Origin: Luteimonas terrae
Lineage (GTDB): Bacteria > Pseudomonadota > Gammaproteobacteria > Xanthomonadales > Xanthomonadaceae
Length of the DNA stretch: 64,000 nucleotides
Assembly: GCF_004358165.1 (NCBI RefSeq)
Contig: NZ_SMTG01000004.1
Location: 557,893-621,892 of the forward strand
Reading direction: 5' to 3'
A program made the translations under genes and the position numbers. Positions 49,509-61,019 of the stretch are shown one piece after another (within the stretch, counting starts at the first letter, position 1; each line of letters begins with the position of its first letter). The notes beneath the pieces were generated by a model. It was not told the DNA's origin. It ran no database searches and saw only the letters and a list, made by a program, of their open reading frames with translations.

Positions 49509-51224
49509 TCAGTCCTTGGCCAGCGCCGCGGGCGCTTCGCTGTAGCGCTTGATCATCCACCACTGCTGCAGCAGACCCAGGCCGCCGTTGGTGACCCAGT
49601 ACAGCACCAGACCGGACGGGAAGAAGATCATGATCGCGCCGAACACCAGCGGCATGAACTGCATGATCTTCTGCTGCATGGGGTCCATGCCGACCATCGG
49701 CGTGAGCTTCTGCGTCGCCCACATGATCGCGATGTTGAGCACCGGCAGGATGAAGTACGGATCGCGCGCGGTCAGATCCTGGATCCACAGCATCCACGGC
49801 GCGTGGCGCAGCTCCACCGATTCGAGCAGCACCCAGTACAGCGCGAAGAACACCGGCATCTGCAGCAGGACCGGGAGGCACCCGCCGATCGGGTTGATCT
49901 TCTCCTTCTTGTAGAGCTCCATCATCGCCATCTGGAACTTCTGCTTGTCGTCGCCGTAGCGCTCCTTGAGCTGGGCGATGCGCGGCTGGAACTTGCGCAT
50001 CTTCGCCATCGACTTGTACTGCGCGACCGACAGCGGATACAGCGCCAGCTTCACCAGCAGCACCAGGCCGATGATCGACCAGCCCCAGTTGCCGATCAGG
50101 CCGTGCAGCTTGGCCAGCACCCAGAACAGGCCTTCGCCGAGCATCGCGAAGATCGAGAAGCGGCTGTAGTCGACGACGCGGTCGAGACCGCGCACGCCCT
50201 GCGCCTGGATCAGGTCGACCTGCTTGGGACCGACCCACAGACGCGCGGTCGTCGAGGCCTGCTGGCCGGCGGCCACGGCGATCGGCGCACCGAACTCGCG
50301 GATCAGGTAACGCGCCGCGCCGGTGCTGCGGTCGACCTGCATCGAGATCGTGCTGGCGTCGTCGGGGCGCGGGATCCACGCACTGAAGAAGTGGTGCTGG
50401 ACCATCGCGATCCAGACATTGGTGTCCTTGGCATCGAGGCGGCCGTCGCCTTCGAAGTCAGCCAGCTGGCGGCGGCCGTAGCCGATGTCGCTGCCGAACC
50501 AGGTCGCACCGACCAGGCTGTAGGACTCGGGATTGGTCATGCCGCGCTTGACCGCCGGCGCGGTACGGATCAGCTGGCGATACGGGAAGCCCTGCCAAGC
50601 GGCGGCGCCGGTGTTGGCGATCTCGTCGCGCACCTCGACCGCGTAGTCGCCGCGGGTCAGGATGAAGCTGCGGCGGATGGTGACGCCGTCGGGGCCGGTC
50701 CACACGAAGGGCACGGTCAGCGTGGTCTCGCCCTCGGCGAGCGTCGCGGTGGCGGCGTTGCCTTCCGGCACGAACTGGCCTTCGTGGCTCGGCGCACTGT
50801 TGTTGCTGCTGACCCAGCCGCTCTGGGCGGCGTAGTAGTGCAGCGGGTCGGTGTCGAACATGCGCACCGGCGGCGCGCCGTCGTCACGCGTCTGCGGATA
50901 GCCCAGCAGATCGGCCTGCACGACGTTGCCGGCGTCGAGCACCAGACGCAGCACGTCGGTCTGAACCACGACCTGACGCGGCGCGGCGGCGGTCCCGGCC
51001 ACTGCAGCGGCGCCCGGCGCCGGCGGGACCGGCGCGGCATCGGTCGGCGCGGTCGGCACGGCCGCACTACCGGCGGTCGCGCCCGGCACAGTCACCGACG
51101 GCGTGGCCTGCGCGGCGCTGGTCTGCGGCTGGGCGGCAGCGGACTTCTCCTTGCCCCATTCCATCCACAGCAGCACGGCCACCATCAGCCAGGCGAGGAT
51201 GAGGAAAGTACGGATCTGGTTCAT
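49509..51224 (-). CDS. yidC: Membrane protein insertase YidC
   Basis: 571 residues. First TM segment (IRTFLILAWLMVAVLLWMEWG), then a large periplasmic beta-domain (about 60-340), and the insertase core from about 355: FWVLAKLHGLIGNWGWSIIGLVLLVKLALYPLSVAQYKSMAKM, PVLLQMPVFFALYWVLLESVELRHAPW, MQFMPLVFGAIMIFFPSGLVLYW. The conserved Arg of the hydrophilic groove lies in the QYKSMAKMRKFQP region. It inserts membrane proteins together with or without Sec. The gene follows rnpA by only 13 bases; the yidD reading frame often found between them is absent. Confidence 0.98.
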   Translation of the reverse strand: MNQIRTFLILAWLMVAVLLWMEWGKEKSAAAQPQTSAAQATPSVTVPGATAGSAAVPTAPTDAAPVPPAPGAAAVAGTAAAPRQVVVQTDVLRLVLDAGNVVQADLLGYPQTRDDGAPPVRMFDTDPLHYYAAQSGWVSSNNSAPSHEGQFVPEGNAATATLAEGETTLTVPFVWTGPDGVTIRRSFILTRGDYAVEVRDEIANTGAAAWQGFPYRQLIRTAPAVKRGMTNPESYSLVGATWFGSDIGYGRRQLADFEGDGRLDAKDTNVWIAMVQHHFFSAWIPRPDDASTISMQVDRSTGAARYLIREFGAPIAVAAGQQASTTARLWVGPKQVDLIQAQGVRGLDRVVDYSRFSIFAMLGEGLFWVLAKLHGLIGNWGWSIIGLVLLVKLALYPLSVAQYKSMAKMRKFQPRIAQLKERYGDDKQKFQMAMMELYKKEKINPIGGCLPVLLQMPVFFALYWVLLESVELRHAPWMLWIQDLTARDPYFILPVLNIAIMWATQKLTPMVGMDPMQQKIMQFMPLVFGAIMIFFPSGLVLYWVTNGGLGLLQQWWMIKRYSEAPAALAKD

Positions 51225-51237
51225 CAGGCGGGCAGGC

Positions 51238-51654
51238 TCATGCGCCGGGCGAGGCCGGCGTGGATGGAATCGGGGAGGCGGGCATTGTGCCGGCCGTCGA
51301 TGACGGCGGCAACGCGCGGGCGCGCTTGAGCACGCTCAGAAATGCCGCGCGCAGCGCGTCGTTGTCGGCTTGGGCGGCGGACGGACGGGCCACGACGACG
51401 TAGCTGCCGGGCGCGAGGCGCGGCTGCAGCAGGCGGAAGACATCGCGCAGCACGCGCTTGATGCGGTTGCGTCCGACGGCGCGCTTGTCGACCTTGCGCG
51501 ACACGGCCAGGCCCAGCCGCGGCGGGCCGTCCTCGGACAACAGATGCACGGCCAGCATCGGCGACGCGGTACGCGTCGCGCTGGCGAAGATGCGATCGAA
51601 ATCCGCACGCGCGCGCACACGCACGTGCCGCGGATAGCGGACACCGGCGGTCAT
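51238..51654 (-). CDS. rnpA: Ribonuclease P protein component
   Basis: 138 residues. Contains the RNase P protein block RLGLAVSRKVDKRAVGRNRIKRVLRD (RNR motif) and YPRHVRVRARADFDRIFAS. It is the protein cofactor of the catalytic RNA that matures tRNA 5' ends. The C-terminal 20 residues are Pro/Ser-rich and longer than in E. coli. The ATG at 51654 (MTAGVRYPRHVRV) fits the family; a longer frame would overlap rpmH. Confidence 0.96.
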   Translation of the reverse strand: MTAGVRYPRHVRVRARADFDRIFASATRTASPMLAVHLLSEDGPPRLGLAVSRKVDKRAVGRNRIKRVLRDVFRLLQPRLAPGSYVVVARPSAAQADNDALRAAFLSVLKRARALPPSSTAGTMPASPIPSTPASPGA

Positions 51655-51715
51655 GGAAGCGGCGCTGCGGAACGGGCGGCGAGCGCGGATGCGCGACTCA
51701 CCGGCCCGGAGAGCT

Positions 51716-51856
51716 TCAGGCCGAGAGGACCTTGCGGCCCTTGGCGCGACGGCGGGCAAGAATCTTGCGGCCATCGGCGGTCGCCATGCGGGCACGGAAA
51801 CCGTGGTCGCGCTTGCGCTTGAGGTTGCTGGGCTGGTAGGTGCGCTTGGTAGCCAT
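51716..51856 (-). CDS. rpmH: 50S ribosomal protein L34
   Basis: 46 residues: [20 protein letters not shown] then [20 protein letters not shown] and RKVLSA. This is the full-length bacterial L34, almost invariant in sequence. It is the first gene of the rpmH-rnpA-yidC-mnmE cluster, reading away from dnaA; 61 bases separate it from rnpA. Confidence 0.99.
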   Translation of the reverse strand: MATKRTYQPSNLKRKRDHGFRARMATADGRKILARRRAKGRKVLSA

Positions 51857-52063
51857 GATCGAGCCCTTCGGGCAACGTTCGAATAAGGAACCGGAAATTC
51901 TAGCGGCTGCGCCGCGGGCCGGTCAAGCCGGCGTGACGGTCGACAGCGTCATGCGCCCGCGCTGCGGGGGCGCGACGGGTGCGCATGATAGTCTGCGTGC
52001 CCTTCTCCCGGCGACCGGACCGCGCAGCTGCGTGGCGGCGCCCGCTTTGTCGAATTCCGCCGC
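51857..52063. promoter_or_regulatory. Divergent rpmH / dnaA intergenic region
   Basis: 207 bp holding the promoters of both clusters. CATGATAGTCTG around 51984-51995 contains a -10-like TATGAT/GATAGT element for dnaA with a moderate -35 upstream. No DnaA-box-like TTATCCACA was seen, so the origin is more likely on the other side of dnaA. Confidence 0.4.
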
Positions 52064-53407
52064 ATGATGGATGCCTGGCCCCGCTGCCTTCAACGCCTCG
52101 AAGCCGAATTTCCGGCCGAGGATGTCCACACCTGGCTCAAGCCCTTGCAGGCCCGCGCCGACGACCGTTCCACCGTGCTCTACGCGCCGAACGCCTTCGT
52201 CCGCGACGAAGTGCAGGCGCGCTACATGCCCCGCATCCGCGAACTGCTCGAGCATTTCGCCGGCATCGAGGATGTGAGCCTGCAGGTCGGGTCGCTGCCG
52301 CGGACCGCGCCGCCGGCGGTCGCGCCGGCCGCGGGTGCACCGGTCGAGAGCCGCGCCGTGCCCGCCGCGCCGATCGAAGCCTTCGCCGGCAACATGGACA
52401 GCCATTACACCTTCGACAACTTCGTCGAGGGCCGCAGCAACCAGATGGGCCGCGCCGCCGCCTGGCAGGCCGCGCTCAAGCCCGGCGACCGCGCGCACAA
52501 CCCGCTGCTGCTCTACGGCGGCACGGGCCTGGGCAAGACCCATCTGATGTTCGCGGCCGGCAATGCGATGCGCCAGGCGAACCCGCGCGCGCGCATCCTG
52601 TATCTGCGTTCGGAAGAGTTCTACAGCGCCTTCTTCCGCTCGATCCAGGAGAAGACCTCGGACCAGTTCAAGCGCCAGTTCCGCCAGATCGACGCGCTGC
52701 TGATCGACGACATCCAGTTCTTCGCCGGCAAGGACCGTACCCAGGAAGAGTTCTTCCACACCTTCAATACGCTGTTCGACAGCAAGCAGCAGATCATCAT
52801 GACCTGCGACCGCTATCCGCGCGAGGTGGACGGCCTGGAGCCGCGCCTGAAGTCGCGGCTGGCCTGGGGCCTGTCGGTGGCGATCGATCCGCCGGACTTC
52901 GAAACCCGTGCGGCGATCGTGCTGGCCAAGGCCCACGAGCGCGGGACCCAGGTGCCCGACGATGTGGCCTTCCTGCTGGCCAAGAAGATGCATTCGAATG
53001 TGCGCGACCTCGAGGGTGCGCTCAACACGCTGGCCGCACGCGCCAACTTCATGGGCCGCCCGATCACCGTCGAGTTCGCCCAGGAGACGCTGCGCGACCT
53101 GCTGCGCGCGCAGCAGCAGGCGATCAGCATCGCCAACATCCAGAAGGTCGTGGCCGACTACTACGGCCTGCAGATCAAGGACCTGCTCTCCAAGCGCCGC
53201 ACGCGCTCGCTGGCGCGTCCCCGTCAGGTCGCCATGGCCCTGGCCAAGGAACTGACCGAACACAGCCTGCCGGAGATCGGCGACGCCTTCGCCGGCCGGG
53301 ACCACACCACGGTGCTGCACGCCTGCCGCCAGATCCGGACGTTGATCGAAAGCGACGGCAAACTGCGCGAAGACTGGGACAAGTTGATCCGCAAACTGAG
53401 CGAGTAA
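52064..53407 (+). CDS. dnaA: Chromosomal replication initiator DnaA
   Basis: 447 residues (446 from the second of two adjacent ATGs at 52067, which matches xanthomonad DnaA starting MDAWPRC). Domain I at 1-80, short linker, AAA+ domain with Walker [14 protein letters not shown], Walker [11 protein letters not shown] and box [21 protein letters not shown], and the C-terminal DNA-binding domain with the signature [14 protein letters not shown]. It opens oriC. The origin-like region follows directly. Confidence 0.98.
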   Translation: MMDAWPRCLQRLEAEFPAEDVHTWLKPLQARADDRSTVLYAPNAFVRDEVQARYMPRIRELLEHFAGIEDVSLQVGSLPRTAPPAVAPAAGAPVESRAVPAAPIEAFAGNMDSHYTFDNFVEGRSNQMGRAAAWQAALKPGDRAHNPLLLYGGTGLGKTHLMFAAGNAMRQANPRARILYLRSEEFYSAFFRSIQEKTSDQFKRQFRQIDALLIDDIQFFAGKDRTQEEFFHTFNTLFDSKQQIIMTCDRYPREVDGLEPRLKSRLAWGLSVAIDPPDFETRAAIVLAKAHERGTQVPDDVAFLLAKKMHSNVRDLEGALNTLAARANFMGRPITVEFAQETLRDLLRAQQQAISIANIQKVVADYYGLQIKDLLSKRRTRSLARPRQVAMALAKELTEHSLPEIGDAFAGRDHTTVLHACRQIRTLIESDGKLREDWDKLIRKLSE

Positions 53408-53661
53408 GCTGTGCGTTGCGGGGGTTGGGATAACCTCGGGACACCGGATGGCGAACCTGTGGACAACCGAGGGGGTCGAAAGTTGTCCACAGCTTGATCC
53501 ACCCATCCAACCGCCGCTATCCACCGGGTTTGGACGTCGATAAAACCTTTGCGATTCAGTGGCTTGCAGTAGATATCACCCGATTTTCGCTCTACCCAGC
53601 TCCACCTTCTTTAGATTTATATCCTTTTTATAAAAGCACGGGACAAGGGGATAACACCGAC
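53408..53661. other. Probable oriC between dnaA and dnaN
   Basis: A 254-bp gap with DnaA-box-like sites: CTGTGGACAA (53458-53467, reverse), TTGTCCACAG (53483-53492), TTGATCCACC (53494-53503) and CTATCCACC (53518-53526). It ends in an AT-rich run around 53610-53635 (TTAGATTTATATCCTTTTTA), the only such stretch near, suited as the unwinding element. The set lies between dnaA and dnaN as in many bacteria. Confidence 0.75.
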
Positions 53662-54762
53662 ATGCGTTTCAGTCTCCAACGCGAAACTCTGCTCAAGCCG
53701 CTGGCCCAGGTCGTCAATGTCGTCGAGCGTCGCCAGACCCTGCCCGTGCTGGCCAACCTGCTGGTCCAGGTGCAGGACGGCCAGCTGTCGCTGACCGGTA
53801 CCGACCTCGAGGTCGAAATGGTGTCGCGCCGCGCGGTCGAGGATGCGCAGGACGGCGAAACCACGATTCCGGCCCGCAAGCTGTTCGACATCGTTCGTGC
53901 GCTGCCGGACGGCAGCAAGGTCGTGATCTCCCAGTCGGGCGACAAGATCACCGTGCAGGCCGGTCGCAGCCGGTTCTCGTTGTCGAGCCTGCCGGCGGGC
54001 GACTTCCCGTCGGTCGACGAAGTGGAAGCGACCGACCGCATCGCGGTCCCGGAAGCCGCGCTCAAGGAACTGATCGAACGTACCGCGTTCGCGATGGCCC
54101 AGCAGGATGTGCGCTACTACCTCAACGGCCTGCTGTTCGATCTGGGCGACACGCGTCTGCGTTGTGTGGCGACCGACGGCCATCGTCTGGCGCTGTGCGA
54201 GACCACGCTGGAAACGCCGGTCCAGACCAAGCGCCAGATCATCCTGCCGCGCAAGGGTGTCACCGAGTTGCAGCGCCTGCTCGAAGGCGGTGACAAGACC
54301 CTGGAACTGGAACTCGGCCGCAACCACCTGCGGGTCAAGCGCGACGATGTGACCTTCACGAGCAAGCTGATCGACGGCCGTTTCCCCGATTACGAAGCCG
54401 TGATTCCGATCGGCGCCGACCGCGAGGTCACGATCGACCGCGAACTGCTGCGCGCCGCGCTGCAGCGCGTGGCGATTCTCTCGAACGAGAAGTACCGCGG
54501 CGTGCGGCTCGAAGTCTCGCCGGGCACGGTGCGCATCAACGCGCACAACCCCGAGCAGGAAGAGGCGCACGAGGAGGTCGAAGCCGACACCAAGGTCGAC
54601 GAACTGGCCGTGGGCTTCAACGTGAACTATCTGCTGGACGCGCTGACCGCCCTGCGGGGCGAACAGGTGATCCTCAAGCTGCGCGATGCGAACTCGTCGG
54701 CACTGGTTCGCGAAGCTGCGGACGAGCGCAGCCGCCACGTGGTGATGCCGCTGCGTCTCTGA
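53662..54762 (+). CDS. dnaN: DNA polymerase III beta sliding clamp
   Basis: 366 residues, the standard length, starting MRFSLQRETLLKPLAQVVNVV. Three repeated clamp domains are recognisable (e.g. RRQTLPVLANLLVQVQDGQL; CVATDGHRLALCETTL; EEAHEEVEADTKVDELAVGFNVNYLLDAL) and it ends HVVMPLRL. The dimeric ring tethers polymerase III to DNA. GGGGAT lies 9 bases before the ATG; upstream frame residues belong to the oriC region. A terminator and a parS-like site follow. Confidence 0.99.
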   Translation: MRFSLQRETLLKPLAQVVNVVERRQTLPVLANLLVQVQDGQLSLTGTDLEVEMVSRRAVEDAQDGETTIPARKLFDIVRALPDGSKVVISQSGDKITVQAGRSRFSLSSLPAGDFPSVDEVEATDRIAVPEAALKELIERTAFAMAQQDVRYYLNGLLFDLGDTRLRCVATDGHRLALCETTLETPVQTKRQIILPRKGVTELQRLLEGGDKTLELELGRNHLRVKRDDVTFTSKLIDGRFPDYEAVIPIGADREVTIDRELLRAALQRVAILSNEKYRGVRLEVSPGTVRINAHNPEQEEAHEEVEADTKVDELAVGFNVNYLLDALTALRGEQVILKLRDANSSALVREAADERSRHVVMPLRL

Positions 54763-54797
54763 CACCACCGGTAAACTGGGCGCACGTCGCCCGCACA

Positions 54798-54813
54798 TGT
54801 TTCACGTGGAACA
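54798..54813. promoter_or_regulatory. parS-like ParB site 1
   Basis: TGTTTCACGTGGAACA, one mismatch from the bacterial parS consensus TGTTTCACGTGAAACA. It lies between dnaN and recF. Confidence 0.85.
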
Positions 54814-54815
54814 CG

Positions 54816-54840
54816 ACGCCCGGCCCCGCCGGGCGTTTTC
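54816..54840 (+). terminator. Terminator between dnaN and recF
   Basis: Perfect 9-bp stem ACGCCCGGC / GCCGGGCGT with loop CCC, followed by TTTT. recF begins 30 bases later, so attenuated read-through is likely. Confidence 0.75.
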
Positions 54841-54869
54841 CGTTCCGGCCCCGCTTGCCCAGGATCTCC

Positions 54870-55967
54870 GTGCAGCTCACCCGTCTCGACCTTCGCCATG
54901 TCCGTAACCTGTCGCGGGTCTCGCTGGCGCCCGGGCCCGGGCTCAACCTGCTGTTGGGCGACAACGGCGCGGGGAAGTCCAGCGTGCTGGAGGCGCTGCA
55001 TCTGCTGGCCTACGGACGCAGTTTTCGCGGTCGCGTCCGCGATGGGCTGATCCAGAGCGGATGTGCGGCGCTGGAGGTCTACGCCGAGTGGCGCGACGAT
55101 CCCCTCCACCCCGAGCGGCTTCGACGGGCGGGGTTGCGCCACACTGGTCAGGACTGGACCGGACGTCTGGATGGCCAGGATGTCCCGCAGCTCGGCGAAC
55201 TGTGCGCTGCGTTGATGGTGGTGACCTTCGAACCCGGTAGCCATGCGCTGATTTCCGGAAGCAGCGAGGTCAGGCGCCGGTTCCTCGACTGGGGGCTGTT
55301 CCACGTGGAACAGGACTTCCTGCCGCAGTGGCGTCGCTACGCCCGGGCGCTGAAACAACGTAATGCCCTGCTGAAGGCGGGCGCTGGCGGCAGCCAGCTG
55401 GATGCTTGGGATCTGGAACTCGGCGATGCGGCGGCGCCACTCGATGCGCGACGCGATGCGTACCTGTCGCGTCTGCAGACCGCGGTGCAGCGTGTGGCCG
55501 CGGAAATCGCGCCGTCACTCGGCGTGCCGGAACTGGTGTTCCTGCCCGGCTGGCGTCGGAACGAGCTTTCGTTGGCGGACGCCCTGCTCGTCGCCCGCGA
55601 CCGCGACCGCGCCGCGGGACATACCAGTGTAGGTCCGCATCGCGCCGACTGGCGGATCCGCTTCGATGGACGCCCCGAGCAGTCCCTGCTGTCACGCGGT
55701 CAGGCCAAGCAGGCCGCGCTGTGTTGCCTGCTCGCCCAGGCCCAGGATTGCGCCAACCGGCACGGTGGGCGCTGGCCGGTCATTGCGCTGGACGATCTGG
55801 CGTCCGAACTGGACCGCCACCACCAGGCGCAATTGCTCGAGTCGCTGCATCGGGCCGGATCCCAGGTGTTGATCAGCGGCACCGAACGGCCCGGACACTG
55901 GCCGGAAGCGCCGTTGCAGGGCGCGCGGACGTTCCACGTGGAACACGGCGAGATCCGGCCAGACTGA
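54870..55967 (+). CDS. recF: DNA replication/repair protein RecF
   Basis: 365 residues from GTG at 54870 (AGGAT 6 bases upstream), giving MQLTRLDLRHVRNLSRVSLA. Walker A GDNGAGKSSVLEALHLLAYGRSFRG, signature LLSRGQAKQAALCCLLAQAQ, and Walker B PVIALDDLASELD are present. RecF loads RecA at gaps in replication repair. Two parS-like sites lie inside the gene and are translated as GLFHVEQD and TFHVEHGE, so the ParB site constrains the protein sequence. Confidence 0.95.
   Translation: MQLTRLDLRHVRNLSRVSLAPGPGLNLLLGDNGAGKSSVLEALHLLAYGRSFRGRVRDGLIQSGCAALEVYAEWRDDPLHPERLRRAGLRHTGQDWTGRLDGQDVPQLGELCAALMVVTFEPGSHALISGSSEVRRRFLDWGLFHVEQDFLPQWRRYARALKQRNALLKAGAGGSQLDAWDLELGDAAAPLDARRDAYLSRLQTAVQRVAAEIAPSLGVPELVFLPGWRRNELSLADALLVARDRDRAAGHTSVGPHRADWRIRFDGRPEQSLLSRGQAKQAALCCLLAQAQDCANRHGGRWPVIALDDLASELDRHHQAQLLESLHRAGSQVLISGTERPGHWPEAPLQGARTFHVEHGEIRPD
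55297..55312. promoter_or_regulatory. parS-like ParB site 2 (inside recF)
   Basis: Perfect 16-bp palindrome TGTTCCACGTGGAACA within the recF reading frame. Confidence 0.85.
55930..55945. promoter_or_regulatory. parS-like ParB site 3 (end of recF)
   Basis: CGTTCCACGTGGAACA, one outer base off the palindrome, in the last codons of recF. Confidence 0.75.
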
Positions 55968-55975
55968 GACCCGCA

Positions 55976-55991
55976 TGTTCCACGTGGAACA
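55976..55991. promoter_or_regulatory. parS-like ParB site 4
   Basis: TGTTCCACGTGGAACA, extended by GCA/TGC on both sides to a perfect 22-bp palindrome (55973-55994). It starts 9 bases after the recF stop codon. Confidence 0.88.
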
Positions 55992-56019
55992 TGCCGTTGT
56001 CTTGAGTCCTCCGCAGCCG

Positions 56020-56035
56020 TGTTTCACGTGGAACA
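56020..56035. promoter_or_regulatory. parS-like ParB site 5
   Basis: TGTTTCACGTGGAACA, identical to site 1. It lies 132 bases before the gyrB start. Confidence 0.85.
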
Positions 56036-56158
56036 CAGTCGCGCCGGGACGAGACCCGGAGGCCGGCGCCGCGCCCGGATGTTATGATCGGTCAACACCT
56101 TATCGCCCGTTCCAGCGCCCGGCAGCCCTGCCGATGCCGCGCTGGGGGCTGCAGCTGA

Positions 56159-58627
<2,469 letters not shown>

Positions 58628-58735
58628 ACCCACGCTTGCCGCGCAACCGTGCGCCTCCGTATGGAGGTGGCGGTTGACGGCGCGTTAATCCGCGCCGCAC
58701 TACAACGACGGTTCTTGAACAGGGGAGTCCCGTCC

Positions 58736-59545
58736 ATGAAGACGTCAATCGCGGCGCTCGCCGCTGCCGTGCTGCTCGCCGGTTGTGCCACCACCACGTC
58801 GCCGACGGGCCGCACCCAGATCGTGGGCGGCGTCTCGCAGGCGCAGCTCAACCAGATGGGCGAGCAGGCCTTCGCCGAAACCAAGTCGAAGATGCGGGCC
58901 TCGACCGACGCCCGCCAGCAAGCCTACGTACGCTGCATCGTCACCGACATCGTCCGCGAGCTGCCGGCCAACTGGCAGCAGCTCAACTGGGAGTCGGTGG
59001 TGTTCGTGGACGAGAATCCGAACGCCTTCGCGCTGCCGGGCGGCAAGGTCGGCGTGCATACCGGCATCCTCAAGGTCGCGCAGAACCAGGACCAGCTCGC
59101 GGCGGTCATCGCGCACGAGATCGGTCACGTCTACGCGAACCACCACGACGAGCGCATCACCCGCCAGATGGGTGCGCAAGGCGCGCTCGGCGTCGCCGGC
59201 GCGCTTCTGGGCTCGCGCTACGGAGAAGGCGCGCAGCAGTCGGCCAACCAGCTCGGTGGTGCCGCACTGCAGGCGACCTTCCTGCTGCCCGGCACGCGCA
59301 CCCAGGAAACCGAAGCCGACGTCGTCGGCCAGGACCTGATGGCCAAGGCGGGCTTCGATCCGCGCGCCGCCGTGGGCCTGTGGCAGAACATGATCGCGGC
59401 CAGCGGTGGCAACCGTCCGCCGCAGTGGTTGTCGACCCACCCCAATCCCGAGAACCGCATCAGCGAGCTGCAGACGCGCGCCGCGAGTCTGGTGCCGGTC
59501 TTCGAGCAGGCACAGGCCGCCGGCAAACGCCCTCGTTGCGGTTGA
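58736..59545 (+). CDS. M48 family metalloprotease, lipoprotein (LoiP/YcaL-type)
   Basis: 269 residues. Lipoprotein signal MKTSIAALAAAVLLAGC (C17). Zinc motif HEIGH in AAVIAHEIGHVYANHHDER and third ligand region TQETEADVVGQDLMAKAGFDP. WLSTHPNPENRISEL is the conserved C-terminal block. E. coli LoiP and YcaL are outer-membrane lipoproteases that clear misfolded envelope proteins. GGGGAG 9 bases before the ATG decides the start over an upstream in-frame ATG at 58649. It follows gyrB as in other xanthomonads. Confidence 0.93.
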   Translation: MKTSIAALAAAVLLAGCATTTSPTGRTQIVGGVSQAQLNQMGEQAFAETKSKMRASTDARQQAYVRCIVTDIVRELPANWQQLNWESVVFVDENPNAFALPGGKVGVHTGILKVAQNQDQLAAVIAHEIGHVYANHHDERITRQMGAQGALGVAGALLGSRYGEGAQQSANQLGGAALQATFLLPGTRTQETEADVVGQDLMAKAGFDPRAAVGLWQNMIAASGGNRPPQWLSTHPNPENRISELQTRAASLVPVFEQAQAAGKRPRCG

Positions 59546-59649
59546 GCACGGCGTTGCCCGGATACACGGCTGCATCCAACCGGCGATAATCGCCGTATCC
59601 AGACTCCGGCCCGCGACACGTCGCGGTCCATTGCCAACCGAGGTGAACG

Positions 59650-60885
59650 ATGTCGAAGTCCCGCATGTCCCAGCAGGTGCTGGCCGCCGCCCTGACCACC
59701 GCCCTGCTCGCGTTCGCCGCGCCGGCCGCCTTCGCGCAGGAAGACGGCGGAAGCGAGCGCAGCAGCCGTGCCGACCGTTCCTCGCGCAGCGCGGACCGCA
59801 ACGAGCGCCGCAGTTCGCGCCAGGCGCCGCAGAAGGCCGAAGCCATGTATCCGGCCTCGAGCCGCAAGGAACCGGGCGTGTCGGCGAGCCAGCGTCTGGT
59901 GAAGGATCTCAACGCGCTGTCCGAAGCCGCCAACGCCGGCGATGCCGCCAAGGGCTTGCCGCTGGCCGACGGCATCCTCGCCAACGAGCGCGCGAATGAG
60001 TACGACAAGTCGATGGCCGCCCTGCTCGCCGGCCAGATGCTCATCAACGAAGACAACGCCCGCGCCACGACCTATCTGCAGCAGGCGATCGACACCGGCG
60101 GCCTCGACAACAACAACCACTTCCAGGCCATGCTGATCATCGCGCAGCTGCAGGCGCAGGATGAGCAGTACGAGCAGGCGCTGGCGTCGCTGGACCGCTA
60201 CATCACCGAGTCCGGCTCCACCGACCCGAAGGACCAGGCGCTCAAGGGCAACATGCTGTACCGCCTCGAGCGGTATCCGGAGGCGATCGCCACGCTCAAG
60301 CCGCTCGTCGACGCGCGTGGCGAGGTCGATCCGCAGTGGACCCAGATCCTGATGGCGTCCTACGCCGAGTCGGGCAACAGCGCCGAGGCCACGCGTCTTG
60401 CCGAGCAGGTCGCCAGTGCCACGCCGGGCGACAAGCGCTCGCAGATGAATCTCGCGGTGTCGTACCTGCAGACCGACCAGAACGACAAGGCGATCGAAGT
60501 CTTCGAGCGTCTGCGCGCCGCAGGTGAGCTCACCGAGGAAACCGAGTACCGCAACCTCTACGCGCTGTATCTCAACAGCGAGAACAAGGAACGCGAAGCG
60601 ATCGCGGTGATCAACGAGGGCCTGCAGAAGGGCATCCTCAAGGAGGACTACCGCACGATGGCCGCGCTCGGTCAGGCGAACTATTTCTCCGACCAGGTCG
60701 AGCCTGCGATCGCCGCATGGCGCAAGGCCGCACCGCTCGCGGAGAACGGCGAAACCTATCTCAATCTCGCCCGCGTGCTGCACCAGGAAGGCCGTGCGAA
60801 CGAGGCCAAGGAAGCGGCACGCCAGGCGATCGCGAAGGGCCTGAAATCCAACGCGGATGCGGAGCGCATCATCTCGGGCCGTTAA
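59650..60885 (+). CDS. Exported TPR-repeat protein
   Basis: 411 residues. Signal peptide MSQQVLAAALTTALLAFAAPAAFAQ, then a Ser/Arg-rich linker (SERSSRADRSSRSADRNERR) and about eight tetratricopeptide-like units, e.g. YEQALASLDRYITESGSTDPKDQALKGNMLYRLERYPEAIATL and PAIAAWRKAAPLAENGETYLNLARVLHQEGRANEAKEAA. It should be a periplasmic protein-interaction scaffold. It directly precedes tonB-exbB-exbD-exbD, the arrangement seen in xanthomonads, so a role in TonB-dependent uptake is likely. Confidence 0.88.
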   Translation: MSKSRMSQQVLAAALTTALLAFAAPAAFAQEDGGSERSSRADRSSRSADRNERRSSRQAPQKAEAMYPASSRKEPGVSASQRLVKDLNALSEAANAGDAAKGLPLADGILANERANEYDKSMAALLAGQMLINEDNARATTYLQQAIDTGGLDNNNHFQAMLIIAQLQAQDEQYEQALASLDRYITESGSTDPKDQALKGNMLYRLERYPEAIATLKPLVDARGEVDPQWTQILMASYAESGNSAEATRLAEQVASATPGDKRSQMNLAVSYLQTDQNDKAIEVFERLRAAGELTEETEYRNLYALYLNSENKEREAIAVINEGLQKGILKEDYRTMAALGQANYFSDQVEPAIAAWRKAAPLAENGETYLNLARVLHQEGRANEAKEAARQAIAKGLKSNADAERIISGR

Positions 60886-61019
60886 GAAAAAGTTGCCTGT
60901 TCCATGGATGGTGCAGGCGCCTTGGATTGGTATAAGCTTCAGGGTTCCCGCCGCCCGACAGGGTGGCGGATCAACTTTCCGACCGGGGCCTGCATCCCGG
61001 CCTTACAAGAGTTCTTCGC

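Noticed and set aside
51225..51237. Missing yidD
   Set aside because: Only 13 bases separate rnpA and yidC. No frameshifted yidD is present; absence from this position is treated as a lineage feature, not as damage.
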